Shown: positions 42,746-51,477, numbered from the stretch's first letter. The stretch: DNA of 57,425 nt from Oscillospiraceae bacterium (GCA_022795735.1 JAAWHG010000012.1:1-57425), one strand, 5' to 3'. Notes: a model not told the origin generated them from the sequence alone. Program-made: numbers and translations.

Positions 42746-43174
42746 ATAGCTCTGGATGTCCCGCGTCAGGCGCTGCTGCTCCTCAATGACCTGGTCCACC
42801 AGCTGCACCGCGTCGGCCCCGGCGTCGGGGTAGCGGTTGCAGTAGCGGTGCAGGCTCTTGACCCCCATGTTGCAGCCGTCAATCATCAGGTCGGCAACCG
42901 ATTGGTCTCCCGGCTGAACCGCCAGCTTGACGTTGGTTTTGAGCCAGTTCATGCTTTTGGCCATGGCGCTGGGCACCTTGCCGGCCGACTGGTGCTTGTC
43001 CAGCAGGTCCCTGGTCTGCGCCCGCAGGCGTTCATGGGTCCGCCGCGAGTTGGAAAGCTCCTGCCGGAGGTGGGGGCTCTCCACCACGGGCAGCACTTCG
43101 TCGATGGCCCGGACCGCCATCTGAATCCCCACGTCGCACTCGCTCAACAGCTTACAGGTGTCGTCTTTGTACAT
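42740..43174 (-). CDS. Helical hypothetical protein (ferritin-like look)
   Basis: 144 residues, almost entirely helical, with Glu/His-containing helices (VRAIDEVLPVVESPHLRQEL, LIDQ-like LVDQVIEEQQRLTRDI). The spacing suggests a four-helix bundle like the DUF2383/ferritin-like proteins, but I cannot assign it. No signal peptide. The RBS AAGGGAGGG can pair with a complementary stretch upstream (hairpin 43182-43214). It lies downstream of the deacetylase gene on the same strand and runs tail-to-tail into the Nudix gene. Confidence 0.75.
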   Translation of the reverse strand: MYKDDTCKLLSECDVGIQMAVRAIDEVLPVVESPHLRQELSNSRRTHERLRAQTRDLLDKHQSAGKVPSAMAKSMNWLKTNVKLAVQPGDQSVADLMIDGCNMGVKSLHRYCNRYPDAGADAVQLVDQVIEEQQRLTRDIQSYL

Positions 43175-43181
43175 AGAAAAT

Positions 43182-43220
43182 CCCTCCCTTGCCGTTAGTA
43201 TGCGCGGGGGAGGGTTTTTT
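43182..43220. other. Hairpin: plus-strand terminator or RBS-masking stem
   Basis: CCCTCCC (43182-43188) pairs with GGGAGGG (43208-43214), followed on the plus strand by TTTTTT (43215-43220). On the plus strand it could stop read-through from the ABC operon. On the minus strand the same stem would hide the ribosome-binding site of the helical hypothetical gene. Confidence 0.45.
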
Positions 43221-43258
43221 CATGTGCGCGGACGGCAGAAGGAGACCGCCTTGCCCGG

Positions 43259-43975
43259 CTAGGCCTCGGTTTCCTTTGGGAATTTGTAATATTTTTCCCC
43301 CGCCTCCAACCGCTTTCCACGGATTGCCGCCAATTCGGAAACCGTGCAGAATTGATAGCCCTGCGCTGTCATCTGGTCGATCAGCCGCAGCGCCGCCGTT
43401 ACCGACGAGGGGCTCAGATCGTGCATGAGCAGAATATCCCCGTCGCGCGCCTTTTTCTGCACCCGCCTGACCACCGCCCCGGCGTCGTGGGTGCTCCAGT
43501 CCTCCGGGTCTACGCTCCACAGAATGGCGGACAGTCCTTCCTGGGCCGCCTCCTCCATCACCGTCTCGCTGCAAAGTCCGCCCGGCGGACGAAACAGCTT
43601 GGGCCGCACGCCGGTCAACCCCGCAATCAGCTCTCCGGTTCCCTTGAGCTCTTCCCGGATTTCCGCCTGGGCCATCGTATGGAGATAGGCGTGCCGCCAA
43701 CCGTGAATCGCCAGCTCATGGCCCTCCTCCGCCATGCGCCGCACCAGCGCCGGGTATTCCTCCGCCCGGTAGCCGCAGAGAAAAAAGGTCGCCGATACAT
43801 AGCGTTCCCGCAGTCCGTCCAGCAATTGGGCCGTCAGCTCCCCCGTCGGCCCGTCGTCAAAGGTCAGCGCAACGTATTTGTTCGCGCTCCGCTCGCCGCC
43901 CGCCACGCGTCCTTCCGCGCCCGCGACGACGCAGAGCAGCGCCGCCACAAGCAGGAGCGCCGTCAGTTTTTTCAC
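43259..43975 (-). CDS. Secreted polysaccharide deacetylase (NodB domain)
   Basis: 238 residues. A signal peptide (about 1-20) is followed by a NodB homology domain: TFDDGP near 38, the metal-binding HGWRHAYLH, RPPGG near 130, WSVDPEDW, and LLMHDL. These enzymes remove acetyl groups from peptidoglycan or other envelope sugars; the PdaA-like type acts in spore cortex. Start GTG behind GAGGTG. It is divergent from prfA; an inverted repeat TTTCAGA/TCTGAAA (43993-44020) lies between them. Confidence 0.93.
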   Translation of the reverse strand: MKKLTALLLVAALLCVVAGAEGRVAGGERSANKYVALTFDDGPTGELTAQLLDGLRERYVSATFFLCGYRAEEYPALVRRMAEEGHELAIHGWRHAYLHTMAQAEIREELKGTGELIAGLTGVRPKLFRPPGGLCSETVMEEAAQEGLSAILWSVDPEDWSTHDAGAVVRRVQKKARDGDILLMHDLSPSSVTAALRLIDQMTAQGYQFCTVSELAAIRGKRLEAGEKYYKFPKETEA

Positions 43976-44026
43976 ACGCTCACACCTCTTTTTTTCAGAT
44001 ATTTTATATTATTTCTGAAAGAGGAT

Positions 44027-44055
44027 TTGACGATGCAGGAAAAATGCGTTAAAAT
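44027..44055 (+). promoter_or_regulatory. Promoter of the prfA operon
   Basis: TTGACG (44027-44032), 17 bases, TAAAAT (44050-44055), 36 bases before the ATG. Confidence 0.82.
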
Positions 44056-44090
44056 AACACCATTCATTGACAATGTAAGGAGAAACCCCC

Positions 44091-45164
44091 ATGCTGGAAA
44101 AATTAAAGCTGGTGGAAGAAAAATATCTGGAAATGGAACAGCGGGCCGCCCAGCCCGACTTCTACGCCGACCCCAAGGCAGCCGCAAGACTTCTCAAGGA
44201 GCAGAAGGACCTCGAGCCGGTGGTGGAGACCTACCGCCGTTACCGCAGAATCGAACAGGAGTCCAAGGACCTCCGCGAGATGCTGGACGGCCCCTTGGAA
44301 CCCGATATGAAGGAGCTCTGCCAGGAGGAGTACACCCAGGCCAAGAAGGACCTGGAAAATCTGGAATACCAGTTGAAGGTCCTGCTGCTGCCCCGCGACC
44401 CCAACGATGAGAAAAACGTCATCATCGAAATTCGCGGCGGAGTGGGCGGTGAGGAGAGCGCACTTTTCGCCCACTCCCTCTACCGCATGTACACCATGTA
44501 CGCCGCCTCCATGGGCTGGAGCGTCGATCTTTTAAACTACAGCGAAACCGAGCTCGGCGGCGTCAAGGAGGCCGACTTTATCCTCACCGGCTCCGGCGCG
44601 TACTCCCGCCTCAAATTTGAGAGCGGCGTCCACCGGGTCCAGCGGGTCCCGGAGACCGAGTCGGGCGGGCGGGTCCACACTTCCACCGCCACCGTGGCCG
44701 TCCTGCCCGAGATGGAGGAGGTTGACGTGGAAATCCGTCCCGAGGATATTGAGATGCAGGTGTTCCGCTCCTCCGGCGCGGGCGGGCAGCATATCAACAA
44801 GACCTCCTCGGCGGTCCGTCTGATCCACAAGCCCTCCGGCATCGTGGTAAGCTGTCAGGAGGAGCGCAGCCAGGTGCAGAACCGGGAGAAGTGCATGCAC
44901 ATGCTGGCCTCCAAGCTCTATGAAATCGAGCAGACCCGCATTGAGTCGGAGCACACCGGTCTCCGCCGCAGCCAGGTCGGCACCGGCATGCGCAACGAGC
45001 GCATCCGCACCTATAATTTTCCACAGGGCCGGGTCACCGACCATCGAATCGGATTAACACTCTACAAAATCGACGCCATTATGGACGGTTCCCTCGACGA
45101 GCTGATTGACGCCCTGGTCACGGCGGACCAGGCCGATAAGCTTCAGCACAGCGAGGGGGCCTGA
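44091..45164 (+). CDS. prfA: Peptide chain release factor 1
   Basis: 357 residues; terminates translation at UAA and UAG. The GGQ motif is in SSGAGGQHINKTSSAV, and the stop-codon tripeptide PxT is PET in RVPETESGGRVHTST. Start ATG behind AAGGAG. Next to it is tsaC. RF1 presence means UAG is read as a stop in this organism, which bears on the amber codon at 23829. Confidence 0.98.
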   Translation: MLEKLKLVEEKYLEMEQRAAQPDFYADPKAAARLLKEQKDLEPVVETYRRYRRIEQESKDLREMLDGPLEPDMKELCQEEYTQAKKDLENLEYQLKVLLLPRDPNDEKNVIIEIRGGVGGEESALFAHSLYRMYTMYAASMGWSVDLLNYSETELGGVKEADFILTGSGAYSRLKFESGVHRVQRVPETESGGRVHTSTATVAVLPEMEEVDVEIRPEDIEMQVFRSSGAGGQHINKTSSAVRLIHKPSGIVVSCQEERSQVQNREKCMHMLASKLYEIEQTRIESEHTGLRRSQVGTGMRNERIRTYNFPQGRVTDHRIGLTLYKIDAIMDGSLDELIDALVTADQADKLQHSEGA

Positions 45165-45166
45165 GC

Positions 45167-46198
45167 ATGGATACCCTGCGTCTGGCTGCCGGCGGCCCCG
45201 AAACCGTGCGTATCGCGTCCGCCATCCTGCAAAACGGCGGGCTGGTCGCCCTGCCCACCGAGACCGTCTACGGCCTGGGCGGCAACGGTCTCGACCCCGC
45301 CGCCGTCCGAAAGATTTTTGAGGCCAAGGGGCGGCCCCAGGACAACCCGCTGATTCTCCACGTCGCGTCGGCCTCCGAGCTGGACGGTCTCTGCCATTCC
45401 ATCTCCGTCGCCGCGCGGGAGCTGGCGCGCCGTTTCTGGCCCGGCCCGCTGACCATGGTCCTTCCCTGCCGGGAGTCGATTCCCCGGGAAACCACGGCGG
45501 GGCTGGACACCGTCGCCGTCCGCTGCCCCGCCTGCGATGTCACCCGCGAAATCATCCGGGCCGCCGGCGTCCCCGTTGCCGCCCCCTCGGCCAACCGCTC
45601 CGGCAAGCCGAGTACCACCACCGCCGCCCACGTCCTCCACGACATGGACGGGCGCATCAACGCGGTTGTGGATGGCGGGCCGTGCCGGGTGGGGGTGGAA
45701 TCGACCATTGTGGACCTCTCCGGCGGCGTTCCCCGTCTGCTCCGTCCCGGCGGCGTTACCCCGGAACAGCTGCGGGAGGTTTTGGGGGAATTGGAAATCG
45801 ACCAGGCGGTGACCGCCCAGCCCGCCGGCGACGCCGTTGTCCGCGCGCCCGGTATGAAGTACAAGCATTACGCCCCCCAGGGGCAGGTTTTGATTGTCGC
45901 CGGTCCGGCTGAAAAGGCCGCCGCCTATGTCCGTAAACGGTTTCAGCCCGGCGACGCGGTGCTCTGCTTCGCGGAGGAGTTGTCCCTCTACGGCGGCCTC
46001 GCCCCCACCGCCTATGGCAGCGAGCGCGACCCGGAAAGTCTCGCCCATGGCCTTTTTGCCGCTCTGCGGGCGTTGGACCGGGCGGAGGTGAAAACCATTT
46101 ACGCCCGCTGCCCCGAATGCGGCGGGGTGGGTTACGCGGTGCGAAACCGTCTGGGAAAGGCCGCCGGCTTTCAAATCGTGACGGAGGACGCGCTGTGA
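45167..46198 (+). CDS. L-threonylcarbamoyladenylate synthase (Sua5 type)
   Basis: 343 residues. The YrdC domain has LVALPTETVYGLGGNG, KIFEAKGRPQDNPL, and the nucleotide-contacting SANRSGKPSTT. An extra C-terminal Sua5 domain (after about 240) marks the long form. It makes threonylcarbamoyl-AMP from threonine, bicarbonate and ATP for t6A37 in tRNAs reading ANN codons. It starts two bases after prfA and overlaps coaE by four bases. Often named tsaC2, ywlC or sua5. Confidence 0.95.
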   Translation: MDTLRLAAGGPETVRIASAILQNGGLVALPTETVYGLGGNGLDPAAVRKIFEAKGRPQDNPLILHVASASELDGLCHSISVAARELARRFWPGPLTMVLPCRESIPRETTAGLDTVAVRCPACDVTREIIRAAGVPVAAPSANRSGKPSTTTAAHVLHDMDGRINAVVDGGPCRVGVESTIVDLSGGVPRLLRPGGVTPEQLREVLGELEIDQAVTAQPAGDAVVRAPGMKYKHYAPQGQVLIVAGPAEKAAAYVRKRFQPGDAVLCFAEELSLYGGLAPTAYGSERDPESLAHGLFAALRALDRAEVKTIYARCPECGGVGYAVRNRLGKAAGFQIVTEDAL

Positions 46199-46794
46199 CG
46201 GTCCTGGGCATCACCGGCGGCTCCGGCGTGGGAAAGACCACCCTGCTCTCCCGCGTGGCGGCCAGGGGGGGCGTGGTCGTGGACTGCGACGCCGTCTACC
46301 ACCGGCTTTTAAAGGAAGATTCCGCCCTGCTGGCGGCCTTGGAGGCCCGTTTCCCCGGGGTTACAGAGGGGGGCGCATTGAATCGAAAAAAATTGGGAAA
46401 ATTGGTCTTTGACGACCCAAACGCCCTGGCCGCTTTGGAGGCAATCACCCATCCCCGCGTCACCGCCGAGGCCAAGCGTCTGTTGGACCAGGCCGGTGAC
46501 CGTCCGCTGGCCGCCCTCGACGCCGTCGCCTTGGTGGAAAGCGGCCTGGGCGCGCTCTGCGATATCACCGTGGCGGTCACCGCGCCTTTGGAGGCCCGCA
46601 TCCGCCGTCTCATTCAGCGGGAGGGTATTTCCGAGGATTACGCCCGTCTGCGCATTGCCGCGCAGAAGCCGGACGGGGCATTTTCCGCCCTCTGCGGCTA
46701 TACGTTATACAACGACTGTCCGGACACCGGCACTTTTGCGGCCAAGTGCGATCAGTTTTTAAACAAGATATTGGAGGATGATACCCATGACTGA
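46195..46794 (+). CDS. coaE: Dephospho-CoA kinase
   Basis: 199 residues; last step of CoA synthesis. P-loop GGSGVGKTT near residue 8, DCDAVYH near 27, DAVALVESGLG near 105, and the C-terminal NDC. I choose the GTG at 46195 (GGAGG five bases upstream, GTGA overlap with tsaC) over an earlier in-frame start that lies in the preceding gene. It overlaps the peptidase gene by eight bases. Confidence 0.95.
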   Translation: MTVLGITGGSGVGKTTLLSRVAARGGVVVDCDAVYHRLLKEDSALLAALEARFPGVTEGGALNRKKLGKLVFDDPNALAALEAITHPRVTAEAKRLLDQAGDRPLAALDAVALVESGLGALCDITVAVTAPLEARIRRLIQREGISEDYARLRIAAQKPDGAFSALCGYTLYNDCPDTGTFAAKCDQFLNKILEDDTHD

Positions 46795-48190
46795 ATCGGA
46801 ATACAAAGACCTGCGCAAACAGCTCCTTCTGGACTCCAAAAACGGCTATGACCAGCTCTCCGACGCCAACCGCGCCGAGCTCGAATCCTACTGCAAGGAT
46901 TACCTCCGCTTTGTAAACGAGGCCAAGACCGAGCGGGAAGCGGTGGACTGGGTGGTGGACGCCGCGCGGAAAGCCGGCTTCCGGGAGTACGACCCCACGG
47001 CGGCCCTGACCCCCGGCGACAAGCTGTACTGCGTCAACCGGGGCAAAAGCGTCTCCCTGGCCGTCATTGGCAAAAAACCGCTGGAAGACGGAACCCGCAT
47101 CGCGGCGGCTCACATCGACTCTCCCCGCCTCGATCTCAAGCCCAATCCGCTGTATGAGGAGGCGGAGATGGCCTTTTTCAAGACCCATTACTACGGCGGC
47201 ATCAAGAAGTATCAGTGGACTGCCATCCCCCTTTCCATCCACGGCGTTCTGGCCCTGACCGATGGCAGCACCCTCAAGGTGTCCATCGGCGAAGACCCGG
47301 GCGACCCGGTCTTCTGCGTGACCGATCTGCTCATTCATCTGGCCCAGGAGCAGATGAAGAAAACGCTGGCCGAGGGGGTGTCCGGCGAAAATCTGAACAT
47401 CCTCGTGGGAAGCCGGCCGCTGGCGGTTGACAGCAAGGAGAAGGATCGGGTCAAGCTGGCCGTCCTGCTCCTCCTCCATGAGAAATACGGCATAACCGAG
47501 GAAGATTTTCTGTCCGCCGAGCTCTGCCTCGTCCCGGCCATGCCGGCCAGAGAGGTGGGGTTTGACCGCAGTATGATCGGCGCGTATGGGCACGACGACC
47601 GGGTATGCGCCTACGCCTGTCTGGCTCCGCTGCTCGCCCTGGACGCGCCTGAGCACACCGCCTTTTGCCTGCTGGCCGACAAGGAGGAAATCGGCTCCGA
47701 GGGCGTGACCGGCATGCAGTCCGAGGCGTTTGAGTATTTGATGCAGCAGCTCTGCGCGTCGACGGGGGCCGATCTGCGCAGGTGCCTTTCCAACTCGGTC
47801 TGCCTGTCCGCCGACGTGACCGCCGCGCTGGACCCGGCCTATGACAGCGTGTTTGACAAGCACAACTGCGCCCGGATGAACTACGGCGTTTCTCTCTGCA
47901 AATATACCGGTTCTCGGGGCAAGTCGGGGGCGTCCGACGCCTCCGCCGAGGTGGTGGCGAGATTCCGCCGCGCCTTCTCCCGCTCCGGGGTGTGCTGGCA
48001 GATGGGCGAGCTTGGCAAGGTGGACGCGGGCGGCGGCGGCACCGTGGCCAAGTATATGGCGAAGCGCAACATCGACACCCTGGACGCGGGCGTTCCGGTG
48101 CTCTCCATGCACGCCCCGTGGGAAATCGTCGGCAAGCTGGACTGCTATATGACCATGAAAGCCTACCGGGCGTTCTACGGCATGGATTGA
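46787..48190 (+). CDS. M18-family aminopeptidase
   Basis: 467 residues. Metal-ligand motifs of the two-zinc M18 (aspartyl aminopeptidase) family are AAHIDSPRLD, DKEEIGSEG, and late MHAPWEIVGKLD. It removes N-terminal residues, preferentially acidic ones, from peptides; cytosolic. GGAGG nine bases before the ATG at 46787 favours that start over an ATG three codons earlier. It is the end of the prfA-tsaC-coaE run. Confidence 0.94.
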   Translation: MTESEYKDLRKQLLLDSKNGYDQLSDANRAELESYCKDYLRFVNEAKTEREAVDWVVDAARKAGFREYDPTAALTPGDKLYCVNRGKSVSLAVIGKKPLEDGTRIAAAHIDSPRLDLKPNPLYEEAEMAFFKTHYYGGIKKYQWTAIPLSIHGVLALTDGSTLKVSIGEDPGDPVFCVTDLLIHLAQEQMKKTLAEGVSGENLNILVGSRPLAVDSKEKDRVKLAVLLLLHEKYGITEEDFLSAELCLVPAMPAREVGFDRSMIGAYGHDDRVCAYACLAPLLALDAPEHTAFCLLADKEEIGSEGVTGMQSEAFEYLMQQLCASTGADLRRCLSNSVCLSADVTAALDPAYDSVFDKHNCARMNYGVSLCKYTGSRGKSGASDASAEVVARFRRAFSRSGVCWQMGELGKVDAGGGGTVAKYMAKRNIDTLDAGVPVLSMHAPWEIVGKLDCYMTMKAYRAFYGMD

Positions 48191-48227
48191 GTTTGTTAAA
48201 AACCCCTTCCAAAGAGGAAAAAACGGT

Positions 48228-48527
48228 ATGGAAAAATTAATGTATTTGATGCTGATCGAAAAAAGCAAGACCTACAACAAGATGACAAAAAAGGTAGTAA
48301 CCGACCACGTCGAAAATATCAGAAGACTGGACGATGCCGGAAAACTGGAAATCTGCGGTGTGTTTCAGGGGTATCCAGGCATGGCGGGTATGTATATTCT
48401 GAAAACAGAAAGCCGTGAAGAAGCAGAAGAAATCTGCCGTGCGGAACCATTGGTTGTGGGGGGATACGCAACCTATAAATTGGTTGGCCTGCAAGTGGCG
48501 AACAGAGAAAATAACTACCTGCTGTAA
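48228..48527 (+). CDS. YciI-like small protein
   Basis: 99 residues, a YCII-type ferredoxin-like fold: MYLMLIEKSKTY, VENIRRLDDAGKLEICG, and ESREEAEEICRAEPLVVGGYATYKL. The family includes small enzymes and putative stress proteins of unknown chemistry; the usual Asp/His pair is not clear. Composition is strikingly AT-rich (20 of 60 G+C at 48241-48300) between GC-rich neighbours, a sign of transfer. RBS AGAGG. It could be cotranscribed with the LysR gene. Confidence 0.82.
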   Translation: MEKLMYLMLIEKSKTYNKMTKKVVTDHVENIRRLDDAGKLEICGVFQGYPGMAGMYILKTESREEAEEICRAEPLVVGGYATYKLVGLQVANRENNYLL

Positions 48528-48584
48528 CGTCCGCAAGGAACAAATATGGGATAAAACCGTATCGCAGGTCAGAGGGGGCGGCGT

Positions 48585-49460
48585 ATGGACACAAAAAAAT
48601 ATCAGGCCCTTTTGACCTCCGCCGATCTGGGGTCCTTCACCCGGGCCGCCCAAAGCCTGGGCTGTACCCAGTCGGGACTGACCCATATGATGAACGCGTT
48701 GGAACAGGAGGTCGGCTTTCCCCTCCTGCAACGCGGCCACAGCGGCACCAGCCTGACCGAACAGGGCAAACGCCTGGAACCCGCCGTCCGCCGCTTTTTG
48801 GAGGCCGGGCAGGCCCTGGAGACCGAAATTGATTCCGTCCGCCGCCGGGAGCAGTTCTCCATCCGCGCCGGGGCCTACTCCAGCATGGCGGTGCATTGGC
48901 TCCCCGCCATTTTGCAGAGCTTCCGCACCATTGACCCCGACGTCCGCGTGGACGTACAGATGGGGGGGATTGAAGAGCTGTACGGCTGGGTACGTTCCGG
49001 TGAGGTGGATATGGCCTTTGTCAGCCGGCAGGACGACCTTAAGGCCGAGTTTATCCCGCTAAAGGAGGATATTCTCGTTGCGATTCTCTCTCCCGACGAC
49101 CCCGGCGGGGATGGGGAGACCTTCCCGGTCAGCGCTTTCGAGGGGCGTGAGTTTCTCATGCCCTCCCTGGGGTTTACCCGCGACATTATGCCTATGTTCC
49201 GGCGCAATCAGGTCGCACCCCGTATCCGCCGTACAACGGTGGACGACTCGGTGGTGATTTCCATGGTGGCCCATGGGCTGGGGGTCAGCATTATGACCAA
49301 GCTCATTATGACGGGCCGCCCGCCGACGGTTAAGGTCCTCCCCATTGAGCCGAGGGCCCACCGGGAATTGGGAATTATCGTCCGCACCGGGGCGGGGCAG
49401 AAGCCGGGGGTCCAAGCGCTGATCGACTGCGCGCAAAAGACGATTCCTACCTTAGAATGA
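48585..49460 (+). CDS. LysR-family transcriptional regulator
   Basis: 291 residues. N-terminal winged helix (ALLTSADLGSFTRAAQSLGCTQSGLTHMMNALE, then FPLLQRG) and a periplasmic-binding-like effector domain from about residue 90. The ligand is unknown. GAGGGGG precedes the ATG. It stands alone on this strand, with a terminator after it, and its target is not evident: the nearest candidate is the YciI-like gene upstream in the same direction. Confidence 0.95.
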   Translation: MDTKKYQALLTSADLGSFTRAAQSLGCTQSGLTHMMNALEQEVGFPLLQRGHSGTSLTEQGKRLEPAVRRFLEAGQALETEIDSVRRREQFSIRAGAYSSMAVHWLPAILQSFRTIDPDVRVDVQMGGIEELYGWVRSGEVDMAFVSRQDDLKAEFIPLKEDILVAILSPDDPGGDGETFPVSAFEGREFLMPSLGFTRDIMPMFRRNQVAPRIRRTTVDDSVVISMVAHGLGVSIMTKLIMTGRPPTVKVLPIEPRAHRELGIIVRTGAGQKPGVQALIDCAQKTIPTLE

Positions 49461-49486
49461 AGCTGAAAGCGGACTATATACAGTCA

Positions 49487-49527
49487 ACCCCCTGATGTAG
49501 GACGAGGAAAGTCCTGCATCAGGGGGT
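49487..49527. terminator. Strong hairpin between lysR and the pyrimidine-salvage genes
   Basis: CCCCCTGATG (49488-49497) pairs with CATCAGGGGG (49517-49526), extended inside by AGGAC (49499-49503) with GTCCT (49511-49515) around a T-G pair. Converging genes and short T tracts suggest a bidirectional terminator, though the U runs are weak. Confidence 0.7.
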
Positions 49528-49549
49528 ATCTATCATTTGGTAATCAGTA

Positions 49550-49693
49550 TCAACCGCGAGCGCCAACCAGGCTGTCCGGAAACTGCCTGTCAACAGATAT
49601 CTCTGCCGCCGTGTTCACCGCGTCTTTCCCACAGGCGGACAGACAGGCAAGCACGGACAGCGCCACGATGATGGAAAGAACGCTGCGCCTCAT
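49550..49693 (-). CDS. 47-residue lipoprotein overlapping pdp
   Basis: An ATG overlapping the pdp stop codon (ATGA) opens 47 codons: MRRSVLSIIVALSVLACLSAC then GKDAVNTAAEISVDRQFPDS. The N-terminus is a textbook lipoprotein signal peptide with lipobox LSAC, Cys21 being the lipidated residue. The mature part is only 27 residues. There is no RBS, so translation would rely on coupling. It may be a tiny lipoprotein or the 5' part of a truncated longer one. Confidence 0.6.
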   Translation of the reverse strand: MRRSVLSIIVALSVLACLSACGKDAVNTAAEISVDRQFPDSLVGARG

Positions 49694-51006
49694 TTCAGGC
49701 TATTCTTGTCCACAACGTCAAGAATCAACGCCTCCCCGGCGGGAGCATCCTCCCGCACGTCCAAGGCCTCGCGGAGAATCGCTTCACCCTCGTTGATCCG
49801 GGCCGCATCGGCGGCATAAAGGGTACACAACGGCTGCCCCTTCGCCACCGCCTCGCCCGGCGCGCAGGCGAAGACGATGCCGGCCATGTAATCAATGGCG
49901 TCTTCCTTGCGAAGCCGTCCGGCCCCAAGGGACACCGACGCTTTGCCCACCGTCTCGGCGGACCGGACCGCAAACCAGCCGTCCCGCTCCGCTTCAATCA
50001 CCCGGCAGCGCGGGGCCGGATAAAACCGTTCCGGCTGCTCCACCGCTCGGAAATCGCCTCCCTGGGCCTCCAAAAAGGCCCGGAATTTCTCCGCCGCCGC
50101 TCCGCTCCGAATGGAACCCTCGGCCCGCGCCCGGCAGTCCGCCTCGGTCCCCAGTCCCGCCATATGCAGCATGCGCGCGGCAAAGGTCAGACAGAGCTCG
50201 GTCAAATCGTCCGGCCCCTCGCCCCGGAGGGTGTTCCACGCCTCCCGCAGCTCCAGCATATTGCCCACGCAGCGGCCCAGCGGACGGTCCATGTTGGTCA
50301 GCATGGCAACCGTCTCCCGTCCGTTGGCCTCGCCGATGGACACCATGGCGGCGGCCAGCTCCCGGCCCTGTTCCACCGTCTTCATGAACGCGCCCGAGCC
50401 AATCTTTACGTCGAGCAAAATCTTGTCCGCCCCGGCGGCCAGCTTCTTGCTCATGATGGAAGAGGCAATCAGGGGAATGCTGTTGACGGTGGCGGTTACG
50501 TCGCGCAGGGCGTAAAGCTTTTTGTCGGCGGGGGCGACGTTGGCGGTCTGTCCCGCGACGGCCATGCCCACTGTGTTGACCAGCCGGATAAAGGTCTCCG
50601 GCTCCAACGCCGTGCGCAGGCCCGGCACCGATTCCAGCTTGTCAATGGTCCCGCCCGAGAAGCCCAGGCCACGGCCCGACATCTTGGCCAGCTTGCCGCC
50701 GCACGACGCCACAATGGGGCCGAGCACCAGGGTGGTCTTGTCCCCCACGCCGCCGGTGCTGTGCTTATCCACCTTGATTCCCTCAATGGCGCTTAAATCC
50801 ACCATGTCGCCCGAATGGGCCATACGGATGGTCCATTCGGCCAGCTCCCGCTTGGTCATGCCGTTGAGGAAGACCGCCATCAAAAAGGACGCCGTCTGGT
50901 AGTCCGGAATGGAGCTGTCGCACACGCCGTCGATGAAAAACTTCATCTCCTCCCCGGTCAATTCCCCCCGGGCCGCCTTTTTTTCAATGATATCGTATAC
51001 CCGCAT
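49690..51006 (-). CDS. pdp: Pyrimidine-nucleoside phosphorylase
   Basis: 438 residues. Thymidine-phosphorylase family: KVDKHSTGGVGDKTTLVLGP is the phosphate/nucleoside signature, followed by KMSGRGLGFSGGTIDKLES. It splits uridine, deoxyuridine and thymidine to base and (deoxy)ribose-1-phosphate. It lies three bases downstream of cytidine deaminase, and the two make a cytidine-to-uracil salvage route. The name pdp fits Gram-positive enzymes; deoA is the alternative. Confidence 0.96.
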   Translation of the reverse strand: MRVYDIIEKKAARGELTGEEMKFFIDGVCDSSIPDYQTASFLMAVFLNGMTKRELAEWTIRMAHSGDMVDLSAIEGIKVDKHSTGGVGDKTTLVLGPIVASCGGKLAKMSGRGLGFSGGTIDKLESVPGLRTALEPETFIRLVNTVGMAVAGQTANVAPADKKLYALRDVTATVNSIPLIASSIMSKKLAAGADKILLDVKIGSGAFMKTVEQGRELAAAMVSIGEANGRETVAMLTNMDRPLGRCVGNMLELREAWNTLRGEGPDDLTELCLTFAARMLHMAGLGTEADCRARAEGSIRSGAAAEKFRAFLEAQGGDFRAVEQPERFYPAPRCRVIEAERDGWFAVRSAETVGKASVSLGAGRLRKEDAIDYMAGIVFACAPGEAVAKGQPLCTLYAADAARINEGEAILREALDVREDAPAGEALILDVVDKNSLK

Positions 51007-51009
51007 GGT

Positions 51010-51429
51010 TCAATCCCCCTCCTTTTCTAAAAATGCGCCGCCGAAGCTCTGGGGCAGCAGCTCGGCCAGGGTAAAGGTCCGGACGGTTCCGTCGGCGTCC
51101 TGGAGATGGATGGGAAAATCGTCCGGGCAAAATTCCCGCAGCACCTGACGGCAGACGCCACAGGGCGGACAGATTCCCTTGGGCTTTCCACCCAGGCCGC
51201 CCACCACCGCGATGGCGGCAAATTCCCGCTCTCCCTGGCTGATGGCCGAAAAGACCGCGCTTCGCTCGGCGCAGTTGGTGGGGCCGTAGGCCGCGTTCTC
51301 CACGTTGCAGCCGAGGTAAACCTTCCCCGACCGCCCCAGCAGCGCCGCCCCCACCTGAAATTTTGAATAGGGTACGTAGGCCCGGTCCATCGCCACCGCG
51401 GCCTGCGCCAACAATTCCTTTGCCGTCAT
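51010..51429 (-). CDS. cdd: Cytidine deaminase
   Basis: 139 residues, homotetrameric type. Zinc and catalytic motifs: CNVENAAYGPTNCAERSA (first Cys and the catalytic Glu) and PPCGVCRQ. It deaminates cytidine and deoxycytidine. I start at 51429 because AAAGGGGAT lies eight bases upstream; an ATG six codons earlier falls inside that box. It is the first gene of the cdd-pdp operon. Confidence 0.96.
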   Translation of the reverse strand: MTAKELLAQAAVAMDRAYVPYSKFQVGAALLGRSGKVYLGCNVENAAYGPTNCAERSAVFSAISQGEREFAAIAVVGGLGGKPKGICPPCGVCRQVLREFCPDDFPIHLQDADGTVRTFTLAELLPQSFGGAFLEKEGD

Positions 51430-51477
51430 GCCGTTATCCCCTTTCATACTGGTTTATCCTACGGTTTTTCTGTATTT

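Noticed and set aside
46610..48268. 552-codon minus-strand ORF opposite the M18 peptidase and the end of coaE
   Set aside because: Mirror frame of real genes with all catalytic motifs; the antisense product has no recognisable domain.
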